A DNA stretch of 64,000 nt from Paenalcaligenes hominis_A (GTDB lineage: Bacteria > Pseudomonadota > Gammaproteobacteria > Burkholderiales > Burkholderiaceae_B). Made by a program: the position numbers and the translations under genes. Under the pieces are notes generated by a model. The model searched no databases. It was not told the origin of the DNA and saw only the letters and a list, made by a program, of their open reading frames with translations. The stretch lies in assembly GCF_041359055.1 (NCBI RefSeq), contig NZ_JBGJKZ010000002.1:62001-126000 (forward strand). Direction: 5' to 3'. Positions 25,080 through 31,321 of the stretch are shown in pieces. How positions within the stretch are numbered: the first letter of the stretch is position 1; every line of letters starts with the position of its first letter.

Positions 25080-26369
25080 GTGCTAGTTGCTATTTTGATT
25101 TTTGTTTTGACCTTGACCTTAGTGATCTGGCAGCCCCGTGGCTTGGGTATTGGCTGGAGTGCGTTAATAGGGGCTGCGGTTGCTCTTGCTTTTGGGGTGG
25201 TGCAATGGACGGATATTCCCGTGGTTTGGGGGATTGTCTGGAACGCAACCGCAACGTTTATTGCTGTCATTATTATTAGTCTGCTCTTGGATGAGGCCGG
25301 CTTTTTTGAATGGGCGGCACTTCATGTGGCGCGCTGGGGGAAGGGGAGTGGCATTAATCTGTTTGCGTTAATTATTTTGCTGGGTGCAGCCGTCTCTGCT
25401 TTATTTGCTAATGATGGAGCCGCTTTAATTTTGACCCCTATTGTGATGGCGATGTTGATGGCAATGGGCTTTTCTGCGGCAGCAACGTTGGCTTTTGTCA
25501 TGGCCGCTGGCTTTATTGCGGATACCGCCAGTTTGCCACTTGTGGTGTCTAACTTGGTCAATATTGTCTCTGCGGATTTCTTTTCTATTGGCTTTAAGGA
25601 CTATGCGGTAGTCATGGTGCCAGTTAATTTGGTGTCTGTTTTAGCAAGCTTGTTTGTGTTGGTTGTGTTTTTCAAGCCAGACATTCCTACCAACTATAGC
25701 TTGGCTCAGCTACCACAGCCGATTAATGCGATTAAAGATCCGCTAACTTTTAAAGCCGGTTGGGCCGTGCTGGTGCTATTGCTGATCGGTTTTTTTGGGC
25801 TAGAGCCTTTAGGTGTGCCTGTTAGTGCCGTGGCGGCGATGGCAGCGGCGTTGTTACTGGCGGTCGCAGCACGTGGAAAAGTAATTAGCCTAAACAAAGT
25901 TTTGCGAGGTGCACCATGGCAAATTGTTGTTTTTTCATTAGGTATGTATTTGGTTGTGTATGGCTTACGTAATGCAGGCTTAACAAACCATATTGCATTG
26001 CTGCTAAATGAGTTTGCTAAAGGGGGAATATGGGGGGCAGCGTTAGGAACAGGGATACTTTCCGCGGTGTTGTCTTCTATTATGAATAATATGCCTACTG
26101 TGCTAACAACTGCGCTCTCTATAGATGCTTCGACTGCGAGTGGCTCTATTAGGGAGGCCATGATGTATGCCAATGTGATTGGTAGTGACTTAGGGCCGAA
26201 ATGTACGCCTATTGGTAGTCTAGCTACCTTATTATGGTTACATGTTTTAGCGAAAAAAGGCACCGCAATTAGTTGGGGGTATTACTTTAGAGTGGGATTG
26301 ATTTTAACAACACCTGTTTTGTTGATCACTTTAATGGCATTGGCTATACGTTTAGGTGCATTGTCTTAG
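25080..26369 (+). CDS. arsB: arsenite efflux permease ArsB
   Basis: A 429-residue membrane protein, the exact length usual for ArsB, starting at a GTG codon. About twelve membrane segments are seen. Family stretches include FIAVIIISLLLDEAGFFEWAALH, LGAAVSALFANDGAALILTPIV, FIADTASLPLVVSNLVNIVSAD and SIMNNMPTVLTTALS, ending with DLGPKCTPIGSLATLLWLH. It expels As(III)/Sb(III), driven by the membrane potential. It stands between the broken arsC and arsH, all reading the same way. Confidence 0.93.
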   Translation: MLVAILIFVLTLTLVIWQPRGLGIGWSALIGAAVALAFGVVQWTDIPVVWGIVWNATATFIAVIIISLLLDEAGFFEWAALHVARWGKGSGINLFALIILLGAAVSALFANDGAALILTPIVMAMLMAMGFSAAATLAFVMAAGFIADTASLPLVVSNLVNIVSADFFSIGFKDYAVVMVPVNLVSVLASLFVLVVFFKPDIPTNYSLAQLPQPINAIKDPLTFKAGWAVLVLLLIGFFGLEPLGVPVSAVAAMAAALLLAVAARGKVISLNKVLRGAPWQIVVFSLGMYLVVYGLRNAGLTNHIALLLNEFAKGGIWGAALGTGILSAVLSSIMNNMPTVLTTALSIDASTASGSIREAMMYANVIGSDLGPKCTPIGSLATLLWLHVLAKKGTAISWGYYFRVGLILTTPVLLITLMALAIRLGALS

Positions 26370-26392
26370 AACAAAGGATTGCTTAGGCGTTT

Positions 26393-27127
26393 ATGAAAGA
26401 GGATATGAAAGTGTTGCGTTTAGATTTACCCAGCCTTGATGAGTCGTTATTAGAAACCCCTGATTTAAATCGATTATTTCCCAAACAAACCACATTACAC
26501 CCACCTCGTATTGTATTGCTCTATGGCTCTATTCGAGAGCGCTCATACAGCCGCTTTGTAACAGAAGAAGCAGCCAGAATATTAAATCAACTAGGTGCTG
26601 AGACTCGAATTTTTGATCCTCGGGGTTTACCGCAGCCCGATGGGGCGACAGAGGATCATCCAAAGGTTAAAGAGTTACGGGATTTAGTGCTTTGGGCAGA
26701 GGGGATGGTTTGGACATCTCCAGAGCGCCACGGGGCGATGACGAGCATTTTAAAAGCACAGATTGATTGGATTCCTTTATCCATGGGCGCTGTGCGTCCT
26801 ACTCAAGGTAAAACTTTAGCGGTGATGCAGGTATCAGGTGGCTCGCAGTCTTTTAATGCCGTCAACCAAATGCGGGTTTTAGGGCGTTGGATGCGGATGA
26901 TTACGATTCCTAATCAATCCTCTGTGGCTAAGGCGTATTTGGAGTTTGAAGAAGATGGCCGAATGAAGCCGTCTTCGTACTATGATCGTATTGTTGATGT
27001 AATGGAAGAGCTCATGAAATTTACGTTATTGACTCGTGTATGCGCTGACTATTTGGTTGACCGGTATAGTGAACGAAAGGAAAGCGCCGAGGAGCTGTCC
27101 AAGCGAGTGAATCAGCGTAGTATTTAG
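26393..27127 (+). CDS. arsH: ArsH NADPH-dependent FMN reductase / organoarsenical oxidase
   Basis: A 244-residue flavodoxin-fold protein. It shows the ArsH hallmarks HPPRIVLLYGSIRERSYSRFV, the FMN-phosphate loop, GMVWTSPERHGAMTSILKAQIDWIPLS, and TQGKTLAVMQVSGGSQSFNAVNQMR. ArsH proteins oxidise trivalent organoarsenicals and reduce oxidants. It follows arsB by 23 bases. A second in-frame ATG at 26405 is preceded by AGAGGA but with very short spacing; the first ATG is kept. Confidence 0.92.
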   Translation: MKEDMKVLRLDLPSLDESLLETPDLNRLFPKQTTLHPPRIVLLYGSIRERSYSRFVTEEAARILNQLGAETRIFDPRGLPQPDGATEDHPKVKELRDLVLWAEGMVWTSPERHGAMTSILKAQIDWIPLSMGAVRPTQGKTLAVMQVSGGSQSFNAVNQMRVLGRWMRMITIPNQSSVAKAYLEFEEDGRMKPSSYYDRIVDVMEELMKFTLLTRVCADYLVDRYSERKESAEELSKRVNQRSI

Positions 27128-27176
27128 CTTCTATTCATTTTTGCAGCATTTTTCCCTGAAACTGAATGGATAAGAC

Positions 27177-27488
27177 ATGGATAAAAAAGAGGCAGTCAGT
27201 AAATTTGATGCCTTAGCTTCCGAGTTAAGGTTGGATATTGTGAAACTATTAGTACAGTTTGGTGAGGACGGCTTGGTAGCCGGGGAAATTAGCTCGCAGT
27301 TAGCTATTCCTCCAACTAACTTGTCTTTTCATTTAAAGACTCTGACGCACGCTGGTCTTGTTTATGTAGAGCAAGAAGGGCGGTTTCAGCGTTATCGTGC
27401 TAATACCTCAGCATTAGTGGATCTAGTAGGATACTTAATGGCTGAGTGCTGTGAGAAACAAACCAATCCAAAAACAGGGATGTGTTAA
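27177..27488 (+). CDS. arsR: ArsR-family arsenite repressor with C-terminal cysteine site
   Basis: A 103-residue winged-helix repressor (DALASELRLDIVKLL, recognition helix IPPTNLSFHLKTLTHAGLV, wing VEQEGRFQRYRA). It lacks the ELCVCDL arsenic site of plasmid R773 ArsR. Instead it has Cys91-Cys92 and Cys103 at the C terminus, similar to the Acidithiobacillus ferrooxidans type site (two adjacent Cys plus one further). It is placed last in the arsC*-arsB-arsH-arsR group, 49 bases after arsH, and is followed by a terminator at 27570-27592. Confidence 0.88.
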   Translation: MDKKEAVSKFDALASELRLDIVKLLVQFGEDGLVAGEISSQLAIPPTNLSFHLKTLTHAGLVYVEQEGRFQRYRANTSALVDLVGYLMAECCEKQTNPKTGMC

Positions 27489-27569
27489 TGGCAGCAAAAC
27501 TTCGTTGAGTTGCTGCCATGACAACGCAGAGAGTCCTTGGCGGTGAAACGTAAAAAGTGCCTACATGTC

Positions 27570-27592
27570 CACCCTTAACAGGGTGCTTTTTT
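27570..27592 (+). terminator. Rho-independent terminator after arsR
   Basis: Stem CACCCT (27570-27575), loop TAAC, stem AGGGTG (27580-27585), then C and six T. It lies about 80 bases after the arsR stop on the same strand. Confidence 0.65.
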
Positions 27593-27740
27593 ATGGGGAA
27601 AGTTTAACAAATGGGAGCAAGTAGGCGTGTTGCCCAGATCACAAAATTAGTTTGAGGGCGTAATAGGTGTAGGATGGGACATTAATTTATGTGCCTGATT
27701 GCGTTGTGGCTAAATATCAGGCCATGTTGTGAGGCATAGT

Positions 27741-27778
27741 AAAAACAAAAAGCCCAGCTAAATACATAGCTGGGCTTT
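27741..27778 (-). terminator. Rho-independent terminator of tRNA-Asn
   Basis: A perfect 12-base stem, AAAGCCCAGCTA with TAGCTGGGCTTT and a 6-base loop (27749-27778), runs on the minus strand into TTTGTTTTT. It starts 8 bases beyond the tRNA 3' end. Confidence 0.85.
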
Positions 27779-27785
27779 GGAATTT

Positions 27786-27861
27786 TGGCTCCCCGAACAG
27801 GGCTCGAACCTGTGACCTGCGGATTAACAGTCCGTCGCTCTACCGACTGAGCTATCGGGGA
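27786..27861 (-). tRNA. tRNA-Asn (anticodon GTT)
   Basis: A 76-base tRNA with an encoded CCA end. The acceptor stem is TCCCCGA/TCGGGGA, the D arm is GCTCAGTCGGTAGAGC, the anticodon arm is GACGGACT-GTT-AATCCGC-like and the T arm holds GGTTCGAGCC. The loop CTGTTAA gives anticodon GTT. It has its own promoter and terminator. No integrase or attachment-site duplicate was seen next to it. Confidence 0.97.
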
Positions 27862-27876
27862 ATTGCTAAAAAATCT

Positions 27877-27906
27877 ACTATAACATGTTTTTTAAAATTA
27901 AGTCAA
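27877..27906 (-). promoter_or_regulatory. sigma-70 promoter of tRNA-Asn
   Basis: On the minus strand, TTGACT (27906-27901), an 18-base spacer and TATAGT (27882-27877) lie about 15 bases before the tRNA 5' end, set in very AT-rich DNA that could act as an UP element. Confidence 0.7.
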
Positions 27907-28057
27907 ATTATTTTAAAAAATTAATTAAATGAGACTTTTTGTTTCTTTTTTGGACTGCTTTTTATTGCTGTGTCCGCCAAAGAAATAAAACTATAACAAG
28001 GATTTTTGAAAAGTGCAACATTATCGTAGAATATTTTTTTGATTTGACGAGGTGGTT

Positions 28058-28963
28058 ATGAACTCAGCGCGTCGTACGTTCTGGATAGGCTTTCTTTTAG
28101 CGGGTTTAGGCTCGATTTTGTTTTCGGCTAAAGCCATTGTGGCGAAATTGACTTATATGCATGGGGTAGATGCGCTAACGGTGATTGGGTTTAGGATGCT
28201 GTTGTCCTTGCCGGTGTTTTTAGTGATAGCGCTGTGGCAGGCATATAAAGCGTATCAGGGCAAGCTACCTGCCTTATCGGCCAAGCAGCGCTGGCAAGTG
28301 GTGGTGCTGGGGTTTATTGGCTATTACTTAGCTAGTCTATTGGACTTTTTGGGTCTGCAATACATTACAGCGGGTTTAGAGCGTTTGATTTTATTTTTGG
28401 CTCCGACTTTTGTTTTATTGTTCTCTGCGTTTTTTTTAAAGAAATTGATTTTGCCAAAACAGTGGGTGGCGTTGGCGCTGTCTTACTTGGGGGTAAGCTT
28501 GGTTTTTATTCAAGACTTGAGTCTAGAGGGTGATCATGTGCTGTTGGGGGCGGGCTTGGTGTTGGGGTCTGCTTTGACGTATTCGTTTTATTTGATTGGT
28601 TCGGGCGAGTTATTAAAGCAAATAGGGTCTACGCGATTGGTGGCCTATGCCATGGCAACATCGGCGGTTTACACTTTAATTCACTTCTTTATCGTACAAG
28701 GGTGGGCGGGGTTGGATCAGCCTAAAGAGGTGTACGGCTTATCATTGATTCACGCCACCTTAAATACGGTATTTCCTACTTTTATGATTATGTGGGCGGT
28801 AGAGCGTATTGGGGCACCGATGGCGGCGCAGTTAGGGTTGATTGGGCCGGTCTCTATTTTGTTTTTAGCGTATTGGTTTTTAGATGAGCCGATTACCTTG
28901 TTACAAGTAGGGGGTACGGTCTTAGTTTTAACAGGTGCTGTGGTGTTGAGCCGAAAAAAATAA
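28058..28963 (+). CDS. EamA/DMT-superfamily transporter
   Basis: A 301-residue inner-membrane protein with ten predicted segments arranged as two EamA repeats (about residues 8-140 and 155-300). The N-terminal GLGSILFSAKAIVAKLTY and the C-terminal PVSILFLAYWFLDEPITLLQVGGTVLVLTGAVVL are typical of drug/metabolite exporters. The ATG at 28058 follows GAGGTGG at a suitable distance; an in-frame GTG six bases earlier is less likely. It stands alone between tRNA-Asn and the hydrolase gene. The substrate cannot be told. Confidence 0.8.
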   Translation: MNSARRTFWIGFLLAGLGSILFSAKAIVAKLTYMHGVDALTVIGFRMLLSLPVFLVIALWQAYKAYQGKLPALSAKQRWQVVVLGFIGYYLASLLDFLGLQYITAGLERLILFLAPTFVLLFSAFFLKKLILPKQWVALALSYLGVSLVFIQDLSLEGDHVLLGAGLVLGSALTYSFYLIGSGELLKQIGSTRLVAYAMATSAVYTLIHFFIVQGWAGLDQPKEVYGLSLIHATLNTVFPTFMIMWAVERIGAPMAAQLGLIGPVSILFLAYWFLDEPITLLQVGGTVLVLTGAVVLSRKK

Positions 28964-29154
28964 CAGTGCCGAAAATAAATCATTTCGTTTAGGGCATTAG
29001 TTAAAAGAGCTGATACGATTCGTGTTTTGGTGGATTGGCTCCGTTTTTTTATGGCTTTGGTGTAGATGATTGGGCGTTAGTGGTGTTATCCAGTCTAGCT
29101 GTGTAGTTATATAGCCAGACTGGTAAGCAAAGCATGCAAGTATTTTCATTTAAT

Positions 29155-29178
29155 AAAGCCCAGCGTTGGGTGGGCTTT
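29155..29178 (-). terminator. terminator hairpin after the persulfide-dioxygenase-like gene
   Basis: An 8-base stem, AAAGCCCA with TGGGCTTT (8-base loop), read on the minus strand lies 5 bases beyond the stop codon. It is followed by ATTAAAT, a weak T tract. Confidence 0.5.
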
Positions 29179-29182
29179 GGGC

Positions 29183-30052
29183 TTAATTGAAGTAATTCAA
29201 AGGGATTTTTAAGTACGCTACCTGGTTGGCTTCAGCTTGAGGCAGATGGCCGGCTTGAATATTGATTTGCAGTGCAGGAAGCATTAAGCGAGGTAGCCCC
29301 AGTGTGGCGTCACGCGCTTGACGTAGTTGTACAAACTGCTCTTGGGTAGTGTTATTTTTTAGGTGGATGTTGTGGGCTTTTTGATCAGCCACAGTACACG
29401 CATACTGAGGTTCTCGGTCGTTGGGTGGGTAATCGTGGCACATGAATAAAACGGTGTCATCAGGAAAGCTCAGTAGTCGCTGCATGGACTGATACAGTTT
29501 GGTGGCGCAGCCGCCGGGGAAGTCGCAGCGGGCTGTGCCTACATCGGGTAAAAACAAGGTGTCGCCCACAAAAATACCTAGACCTTTGATGTGATACGCC
29601 ATATCGGCGGGGGTATGTCCAGGCACATGTAAGACTTGGACTTCGAGAGGGCCAATATGAAAAATGTCGCCGTCGTTCCACAGCACATCAAAGGGGGTAC
29701 CGTCTGTGGGTTGTTGGGGGCCAAGATGGTAAATGTCTTTAAAGCAGTGCTGAACGTGTTTAATTGACGCCCCAATAGCAATTTGCCCGCCCACAACCTC
29801 TTTCAACCAAGCGGCTGCAGATAAATGATCGGCGTGAGCATGGGTTTCCAGTATCCATTGCACTTCTAGGCCGTGGGCTTGAATATAATCCACCAGTTGT
29901 TGTGCTGAGTCTGTACTGGTTTGCGCAGCAGACGGGTCATAGTCTAAGACAGGGTCAATAATGGCACAGGCAGATTGCCCAGGCTGATAGACTACGTATG
30001 AATAGGTAGAGGTCTGGGGATCAAAAAAAGCCTGAGCATGAGGTTGGGACAT
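29183..30052 (-). CDS. metallo-beta-lactamase-fold hydrolase, Blh / persulfide-dioxygenase-like
   Basis: A 289-residue enzyme of the ETHE1/Blh group. The metal motif ETHAHADHL has His71, His73, Asp75 and His76. Further ligands are in HVPGHTPADM and FVGDTLFLPDVGTARCDFPGG, and MCHDYPP supplies a late His. The GTARCDFPGG stretch is characteristic of persulfide dioxygenase-like proteins. It is divergent from a BigR/SqrR-type repressor, as in Xylella and Agrobacterium, where the pair handles sulfide and reactive sulfur. The role in persulfide oxidation is therefore likely, while catalytic activity is inferred. No rhodanese domain is fused. Confidence 0.85.
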   Translation of the reverse strand: MSQPHAQAFFDPQTSTYSYVVYQPGQSACAIIDPVLDYDPSAAQTSTDSAQQLVDYIQAHGLEVQWILETHAHADHLSAAAWLKEVVGGQIAIGASIKHVQHCFKDIYHLGPQQPTDGTPFDVLWNDGDIFHIGPLEVQVLHVPGHTPADMAYHIKGLGIFVGDTLFLPDVGTARCDFPGGCATKLYQSMQRLLSFPDDTVLFMCHDYPPNDREPQYACTVADQKAHNIHLKNNTTQEQFVQLRQARDATLGLPRLMLPALQINIQAGHLPQAEANQVAYLKIPLNYFN

Positions 30053-30082
30053 AGTGACTCCTGCTGTAGTTCTAAGGTTTTA

Positions 30083-30102
30083 TAGTATATAATTTAGTAT
30101 AT
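30083..30102. promoter_or_regulatory. candidate BigR operator and promoter
   Basis: Two TAGTATAT repeats, 12 bases apart (30083-30090 and 30095-30102), form an AT-rich partly palindromic element (ATATA-N6-TATAT). It contains a perfect TATAAT -10 box (30088-30093) pointing to the repressor gene. It lies between the divergent starts, where a repressor would block both. Confidence 0.5.
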
Positions 30103-30123
30103 TAAAGCCATGTAAAAAAGACA

Positions 30124-30462
30124 ATGATGACAGATAAAGCAAATGCTCTACTTCAATTAAATGCTGTGGCCGATGAGGCGGCTAGCTTGTTAGGGTGCAT
30201 GGCCAATCCCGACCGGCTTATGTTGTTGTGTATGTTGGTACAAGGCGAGCAAAATGTTTCCGAGCTACGTAACTTAACCGGCATCGAACAACCCACCTTA
30301 TCACAACAGTTAACCGTGCTACGCACCGAGGGGTTGGTTCAAACACGTAAAGCGGGTAAATACGTGTATTACCGTTTAGGTAATGCAGATGTATTGCGTG
30401 TTATGCAAACTCTGTACGATATTTTTTGTGCTCCAAACACCTCGCCCCCGACCCAGCTGTAG
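30124..30462 (+). CDS. BigR/SqrR-type ArsR-family repressor (sulfide/persulfide responsive)
   Basis: A 112-residue winged-helix repressor (LLGCMANPDRLMLLCMLVQGE, recognition helix IEQPTLSQQLTVLRTEGLV, wing TRKAGKYVYYRLG). Cys36 and Cys102 are 66 residues apart, the same spacing as the redox pair Cys42/Cys108 of BigR and Cys41/Cys107 of SqrR as I recall them; Cys25 is extra. This supports thiol-based sensing rather than metal binding. It is divergent from the Blh-like hydrolase. Confidence 0.85.
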   Translation: MMTDKANALLQLNAVADEAASLLGCMANPDRLMLLCMLVQGEQNVSELRNLTGIEQPTLSQQLTVLRTEGLVQTRKAGKYVYYRLGNADVLRVMQTLYDIFCAPNTSPPTQL

Positions 30463-30684
30463 GGTAGCGCAGCCCATACTGCTCATTTACTAAAACGCGC
30501 GGAAAGCTTCGTCGTTTAGGGCGAGGAGGATGTCAAATGGTGTGAAAGAGCTCAAAATTATGCTCTGTGTTTGATATAGCTCAGTAAATGGTCAGATTGG
30601 GTAATTACGGAGTTGTTATTTCATGGCTTTTTGCTAAAGTCTAACGTGGTGCCAGATCTTATCCATTTTGGTTTAAGCTCTGCT
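30463..30684. other. intergenic region after the BigR-type gene
   Basis: No gene can be supported in this part. One plus-strand frame is open from about 30588 and continues into the small frame described next, but the upstream portion has only weak start codons. Confidence 0.3.
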
Positions 30685-30780
30685 ATGAATTCATTCAGTG
30701 CACTGCACAAGCTTTGGGCTCTTGCCCCGCCGCAGATGCGACTGTTAACGCAGGTGAACGATCTGTGTGTAGTACCTTAA
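30685..30780 (+). CDS. possible 31-residue small ORF abutting a terminator
   Basis: An ATG-started frame of 31 codons (MNSFSALHKLWALAPPQM...CVVP) whose TAA stop touches the stem of a strong terminator. There is no clear ribosome site and no recognised family. The tight fit of stop codon and terminator is what makes it worth listing; it may be chance, since the terminator could also serve the convergent cadR. Confidence 0.2.
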   Translation: MNSFSALHKLWALAPPQMRLLTQVNDLCVVP

Positions 30781-30803
30781 ACACCCTCCGGGGTGTTTTT
30801 TTT
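30780..30803 (+). terminator. Rho-independent terminator with UNCG-type tetraloop
   Basis: Stem AACACCC/GGGTGTT closed by a TCCG loop (a C-UNCG-G tetraloop) and followed by six further T. On the opposite strand the same hairpin lies 12 bases beyond the cadR stop, with only a short T run, so it may be bidirectional. Confidence 0.7.
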
Positions 30804-30815
30804 GTGCTGTTTGTT

Positions 30816-31241
30816 TTAGCCTAGGTGAGTTTCATTTTCGGGCAAGGGGTTCATATTACTGATTTGATCCAAAATGCCGCAGGCTTGCGCTGGGTTTTCG
30901 TGGGCGCAAGCAGCCTTGAGCTGCAAGAGTTGTTGACGTAGTTGGGTAAGCTCTTGAATACGCACATCCACATGCTGTAGATGATCAGAAATTACGGCCG
31001 TGACAGGCTCGCAGCCTGATTCGGGTTGAGTAATAAACTGCAGCAAATGTCTAATTTCCTCGTGGGTCATGTCAAGACTACGGCAATTACGGATAAAGCG
31101 TAATCGCTCTACATGCACAGGCCCATACTGACGGTAATTATTATCTAAGCGTTGGGGCTGAGGGAGTAAATCAATTTTTTCGTAATACCGAATGGTTTCT
31201 GCGCTACAGTTTGTTTGTTTTGCTAATTCACCAATCTTCAT
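30816..31241 (-). CDS. cadR: MerR-family Cd(II)/Pb(II)-responsive activator
   Basis: A 141-residue MerR regulator: helix-turn-helix MKIGELAKQTNCSAETIRYYE, a long dimerisation helix, and the metal-site cysteines Cys77 (SGCEPV), Cys112 and Cys121 (CAHENPAQACGIL). This three-cysteine pattern marks the CadR/PbrR branch. It is divergent from the P-type ATPase gene, whose promoter has the over-long spacer on which MerR proteins act. CadR or PbrR naming depends on metal preference, which sequence cannot decide. Confidence 0.88.
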   Translation of the reverse strand: MKIGELAKQTNCSAETIRYYEKIDLLPQPQRLDNNYRQYGPVHVERLRFIRNCRSLDMTHEEIRHLLQFITQPESGCEPVTAVISDHLQHVDVRIQELTQLRQQLLQLKAACAHENPAQACGILDQISNMNPLPENETHLG

Positions 31242-31256
31242 GAGGGACTCCTTTGC

Positions 31257-31288
31257 TTGACCTTGTAGTTACTCTAAGGTGTTTACTA
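31257..31288 (+). promoter_or_regulatory. MerR-type promoter and operator of the P-type ATPase gene
   Basis: TTGACC (31257-31262), a 19-20 base spacer and TTTACT or TTACTA (31282-31288) hold the dyad ACCTT-N11-AAGGT (31260-31280). The extended spacer with the dyad inside is the hallmark of promoters twisted open by MerR-family activators. Confidence 0.75.
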
Positions 31289-31321
31289 CTAAGCATACAG
31301 GTTTTTTTATGAAGGTGGGTG

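Noticed and set aside
25706..26263. Open minus-strand frame of 185 codons within arsB
   Set aside because: Shadow of the conserved ArsB membrane protein; no recognisable domain.
27786..27861. tRNA-Asn as an integration site for a mobile island
   Set aside because: No integrase gene and no direct repeat of the tRNA 3' end was found in the window.
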